DNA of 64,000 bases. Origin: Umezawaea beigongshangensis. GTDB taxonomy: Bacteria > Actinomycetota > Actinomycetes > Mycobacteriales > Pseudonocardiaceae. Below, piece by piece: positions 61,563 through 64,000 of the stretch. The position numbers and the translations under genes were made by a program. The DNA lies in contig NZ_JAEIOJ010000009.1 of assembly GCF_016464305.1 (NCBI RefSeq), positions 268,467 to 332,466 of the forward strand, given 5' to 3'. The notes under the pieces are model-generated. The model was not told where the DNA came from. It ran no database searches and worked only from the letters and a program-made list of their open reading frames with translations. Each line of letters begins with the position of its first letter. Positions within the stretch are counted from its first letter, which is position 1.

Positions 61563-62243
61563 ATGCCCTCGGTGCTTCTGGTGGAGGACGACGACGTGGT
61601 GCGCGCGGCGGTCACCCGTGCCCTGACCGATCTCGGTCACGAGGTGCTGGCCGTCGGCACCGCGATCGACGCGCTGCGGGAGATCCCCGGCGGCCGGTTC
61701 GACGCGGTGGTGCTCGACCTCGGACTGCCCGATCTCGACGGTGGTGACGCGCTGCGGATGATGCGCGGCCTGTGCGACGTGCCCGTGGTCGTGGCCACGG
61801 CGCGCGACGACGAGGCCGAGATCGTCCGGCTGCTCAACGCGGGCGCCGACGACTACCTGGTCAAGCCGTTCTCCAGCGAGCACCTCGCCGCGCGCCTGTC
61901 GGCCGTGCTGCGCCGGGCCCGTCCCGGTGAGACGCGGGAACCGCTGCGCGTGGGCGGGCTCGCGGTGGACGTGGAGCGGCGGCGGGCGACCCTGGACGGG
62001 TGTCCGTTGTCGCTGACCCACAAGGAGTTCGAGCTGCTGGCCCACCTCGCCGCCCGGCCGGGTCAGGTCGTGCAGCGCGCCGAACTGCTGGAGAGCGTGT
62101 GGCAGCTGCCGAGGGGCCAGGACGACCAGACGCTGGACGTGCACCTGTCCTGGCTGCGGCGCAAGCTCGGTGAGCGCGCCGCGCAACCCCGCTACCTGCA
62201 CACCGTGCGCGGTGTGGGCGTCAAGCTGGTCTCGCCCCGGTGA
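61563..62243 (+). CDS. OmpR-family response regulator
   Basis: A 226-residue regulator. The receiver domain has EDDD, the phosphoacceptor Asp in VVLDLGLPD, ATA and VKPFSS; the C-terminal winged helix has LTHKEFELLAHLAARPGQVVQ, LDVHLSWLRRKLG and RGVGVKL. It works with the adjacent kinase. Not KdpE by context. Confidence 0.94.
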   Translation: MPSVLLVEDDDVVRAAVTRALTDLGHEVLAVGTAIDALREIPGGRFDAVVLDLGLPDLDGGDALRMMRGLCDVPVVVATARDDEAEIVRLLNAGADDYLVKPFSSEHLAARLSAVLRRARPGETREPLRVGGLAVDVERRRATLDGCPLSLTHKEFELLAHLAARPGQVVQRAELLESVWQLPRGQDDQTLDVHLSWLRRKLGERAAQPRYLHTVRGVGVKLVSPR

Positions 62244-63523
62244 GGCGGTCGCTCGCGATCGTGGCGCTGGCCGTCACGTCGATGGTGGCGCTCGCGTTCC
62301 TCGTCCCGCTCGCGATGGTGGTGCAGCAGCTCGCCGAGGACCGCGCGCTCGTGGAGGCGGAGCGGCAGGCGTCGGCGCTGACCCCGGTGCTCGCGATCAC
62401 CGACGACACCGCTCAGCTGCGCCGGGCGCTGGCGAGCACGCAGTTCGGCACCGACGTGCGGCTGGCGGTGCACGTGCCGAACCGGGAGCCGCTGGGCACG
62501 ACGCACGTGTCCGAAGGCCAGCTCGCCACGGTCGTCTCCGAGTCGCGGGCGGTCACCCTGGACACCGGTGACGGCCGGGTGTACTTGCAACCGATCGCCC
62601 TGGCGCCGGGCCGCACGGCCGTGGTGGAGGCGTACGTGGCCGAGCGGGAGCTGTCGCGCGGAGTGGTCCAGGCGTGGCTGGCGCTCAGCGGCGTGGCGGT
62701 GTGCCTGGTGCTGGGGTCGGTGCTCGTGGCGGACCGGCTCGGCGCGCGGGTGGTGCGCTCGGCGAGCGACCTGGCCGGTGGCGCGGCGGCGATGGGCCGC
62801 GGCGACCTCTCCGCGCGGGTGCCCGTGTCGGGTCCCGCGGAGCTGGCCGCGGCGGGCCGGGCGTTCAACGGCATGGCGGAGCGGGTGGCGCAGCTGCTGG
62901 CCGCGGAGCGGGAGCTGGTGGCCGACCTGTCGCACCGGTTGCGCACGCCGCTGACGGCGCTGCGGCTGGACGCCGAGACGCTGGGCTCCGACAGCGGCGC
63001 GGGCCGCATCCGGCAGGCCGTGCGGGCGCTGGAGCGCGAGGTCGACGAGATCATCCGGACCGCGCGGCGGGGCCTGCCCGAGGAGGGGCGGGAGACGTGC
63101 GACGCGACGGAGGTCGTGCGGGACCGCCTGGTCTTCTGGTCCGCGCTGGCCGACGACCAGGACCGCACGTGGAGCCTGCGCGGCGCCCACCGCCCGGCCC
63201 CGGTGCCGCTGGGGCGGGCCGAGCTGACCGCGGCGCTGGACGCGCTGCTGGGCAACGTCTTCCGCTACACGCCCGAGGGCACGCGCTTCGCCGTGTCGCT
63301 GTTCCACCAGGCGGAGCGGGTCACGATCGTCGTGGAGGACGCGGGTCCCGGCATCGCGGACAGGGGAAGCGCCCTGCAACGCGGTTCTTCGGGGGCCGGT
63401 TCGACCGGACTGGGCATGGACATCGCCCGCCGGGCGGCGGAGTCGACCGGCGGCGGACTGCACGTGGACCGCGGCCCGCTGGGCGGAGCGCGGGTCCAGC
63501 TCCGTCTCGGCCGCTCCGTCTGA
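62240..63523 (+). CDS. sensor histidine kinase
   Basis: A 427-residue membrane kinase: two TM helices (~8-28 and ~150-172) surround an outer domain of ~120 residues; then HAMP (ADRLGARVVRSASDLAGGA), HisKA with H-box DLSHRLRTPLTALRLDAE, N-box ALLGNVFRYTPEG, and G-boxes DAGPGIA and GLGMDIARRAAE. Its GTG overlaps the regulator stop by 4 bp. Signal unknown. Confidence 0.93.
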   Translation: MRRSLAIVALAVTSMVALAFLVPLAMVVQQLAEDRALVEAERQASALTPVLAITDDTAQLRRALASTQFGTDVRLAVHVPNREPLGTTHVSEGQLATVVSESRAVTLDTGDGRVYLQPIALAPGRTAVVEAYVAERELSRGVVQAWLALSGVAVCLVLGSVLVADRLGARVVRSASDLAGGAAAMGRGDLSARVPVSGPAELAAAGRAFNGMAERVAQLLAAERELVADLSHRLRTPLTALRLDAETLGSDSGAGRIRQAVRALEREVDEIIRTARRGLPEEGRETCDATEVVRDRLVFWSALADDQDRTWSLRGAHRPAPVPLGRAELTAALDALLGNVFRYTPEGTRFAVSLFHQAERVTIVVEDAGPGIADRGSALQRGSSGAGSTGLGMDIARRAAESTGGGLHVDRGPLGGARVQLRLGRSV

Positions 63524-63734
63524 ATTCGCCGTCACGAATTCACGAGCGGTGTGGCGAGAAGTGTTCGGCGGGCTCGGCCCTCGTCGCGGCCGGCCGGTGA
63601 CGGCGGCGTCCGCCCGGAATGCGACGCCCCGACCGGGAGTCTCGCCGTTCCGTCCCGTTCCGCCGCGATTCCGCTGTTCGACCGCACCCGGTCCACCGGG
63701 CGGCCCGATCCGCGCCGGGTCGGGCGGTCGGTTG

Positions 63735-63870
63735 CCGGAACAGCTCGGCCGGGGTCCCGGTGTTGATCGCACGCACGGCGATGCGGTCGCGGTCGATCGG
63801 CAGCTCCTGGAATTCCCGGTGGACGTCGGGAACGGCGTCGATGAGCGACCGAGGCGGCCCGCGGCCTTCG
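63735..63870 (-). pseudogene. SnoaL-like cyclase fragment
   Basis: The minus strand reads SLIDAVPDVHREFQELPIDR, DRIAVRAINTGT, resembling the middle of SnoaL-like proteins (FPDvh..... GDrVavR). It runs into the corrupted contig end, so it may be either a fragment or a cut gene. 63524-63734 has nothing recognised. Confidence 0.35.
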
Positions 63871-63907
63871 ACGCCGACGCGGCGCTCCGGGAGGCGGTGA
63901 AGACCGG

Positions 63908-64000
63908 TGGCGGGGGGGGGGGGGGGGCGCGCCGCCCCCCCCCCGCGGGGGGCCCCCGTGGGCGGGCGGGGCGGGGGAGCCGGGCCGGCGCGGGGCCGGC
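63908..64000. other. low-complexity G/C tail, probable assembly artefact
   Basis: From about 63908 the sequence is nearly all G and C with long homopolymers (a run of about 17 G, then runs of 11 C). This is unlike the preceding DNA and probably represents poor read ends. Confidence 0.7.

Noticed and set aside
61563..63523. Two-component system as KdpDE
   Set aside because: The kinase has no KdpD sensor or USP domain and lies about 46 kb from kdp; it is a generic HAMP-type kinase.
1..64000. tRNA, rRNA, CRISPR arrays or prophage genes
   Set aside because: No cloverleaf with CCA-type end, no regularly spaced repeats and no phage structural or integrase genes were seen on reading; a tRNAscan or CRISPR tool was not available.

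Overview
The window is about 72-75% G+C, with GTG starts, many 4-bp stop/start overlaps (GTGA, ATGA), and typical actinomycete families (SsgA-like protein, Ser/Thr kinase with an extracellular tail, XRE/ImmA cassette, MEDS/anti-sigma protein, many secreted lectin-type proteins). It looks like a linear stretch of a filamentous actinomycete chromosome, most probably Pseudonocardiaceae (the Actinosynnema/Saccharothrix/Lentzea side). That placement is inferred from gene content; no rRNA or tRNA is present to confirm it. The last ~80 bases are nearly pure G/C homopolymer and look like a bad contig end.

Layout. 0-8.1 kb: a PAS-PAS-GGDEF-EAL signalling protein cut by the window edge, a small zinc-finger protein, a glycerophosphodiesterase, an MFS permease, a PadR/membrane-protein pair, a Ser/Thr protein kinase and thymidine kinase. 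8.1-9.4 kb: an IS630 transposase remnant abutting a broken LysR gene. 9.7-10.6 kb: two small secreted proteins. 10.7-15.1 kb: the kdpFABC potassium pump operon, preceded by an extra 27-codon membrane peptide. 15.3-20.6 kb: CorA, a hydrolase and a repeat-rich secreted protein among many gene fragments (MmyB-type regulator, two SDRs, WYL, NTF2-like), i.e. a decaying accessory region. 20.9-30.2 kb: a DUF1540 protein, a very large TolB-propeller/amidohydrolase, then a quinate/shikimate catabolic locus (dehydroshikimate dehydratase, shikimate dehydrogenase, TetR regulator, MHS transporter) with a shared operator-like motif, and a secreted I36-type protein.

30.3-37 kb: an XRE regulator / ImmA metalloprotease / MAB_1171c-type membrane protein cassette, a deleted acetyltransferase, a DUF202 protein, a secreted anchor-C protein, a GntR-ABC transporter operon and an intact acetyltransferase. 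37-42 kb: secreted GH3 and GH27 glycosidases with a LacI-type palindrome; the LacI repressor gene appears to survive only as its last ~23 codons.

42.1-53.0 kb is the centrepiece: a pseudosugar (C7-aminocyclitol) biosynthetic cluster resembling the validamycin pathway. It encodes a sugar-phosphate cyclase, a cyclitol kinase fused to a xylose-isomerase-like TIM barrel, a GlgC-like nucleotidyltransferase, a GT20 pseudoglycosyltransferase of the ValL/VldE type, a class III aminotransferase, a zinc alcohol dehydrogenase, an RmlD-like reductase, a HAD phosphatase and an MFS exporter. A free-standing VOC epimerase (ValD) and the last glucosyltransferase (ValG) are not seen here, so the product may be a validoxylamine-like pseudodisaccharide made through a variant route.

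53.1-64 kb: a MEDS/anti-sigma protein with a coupled small ORF, a MarR-epimerase pair with twin operators, a small secreted rodlin/chaplin-like protein, strong hairpins, CsbD, an SsgA-like protein, a DUF3455 protein, TetR/GH13, a secreted Pro/Thr-rich protein and an OmpR-type two-component system.
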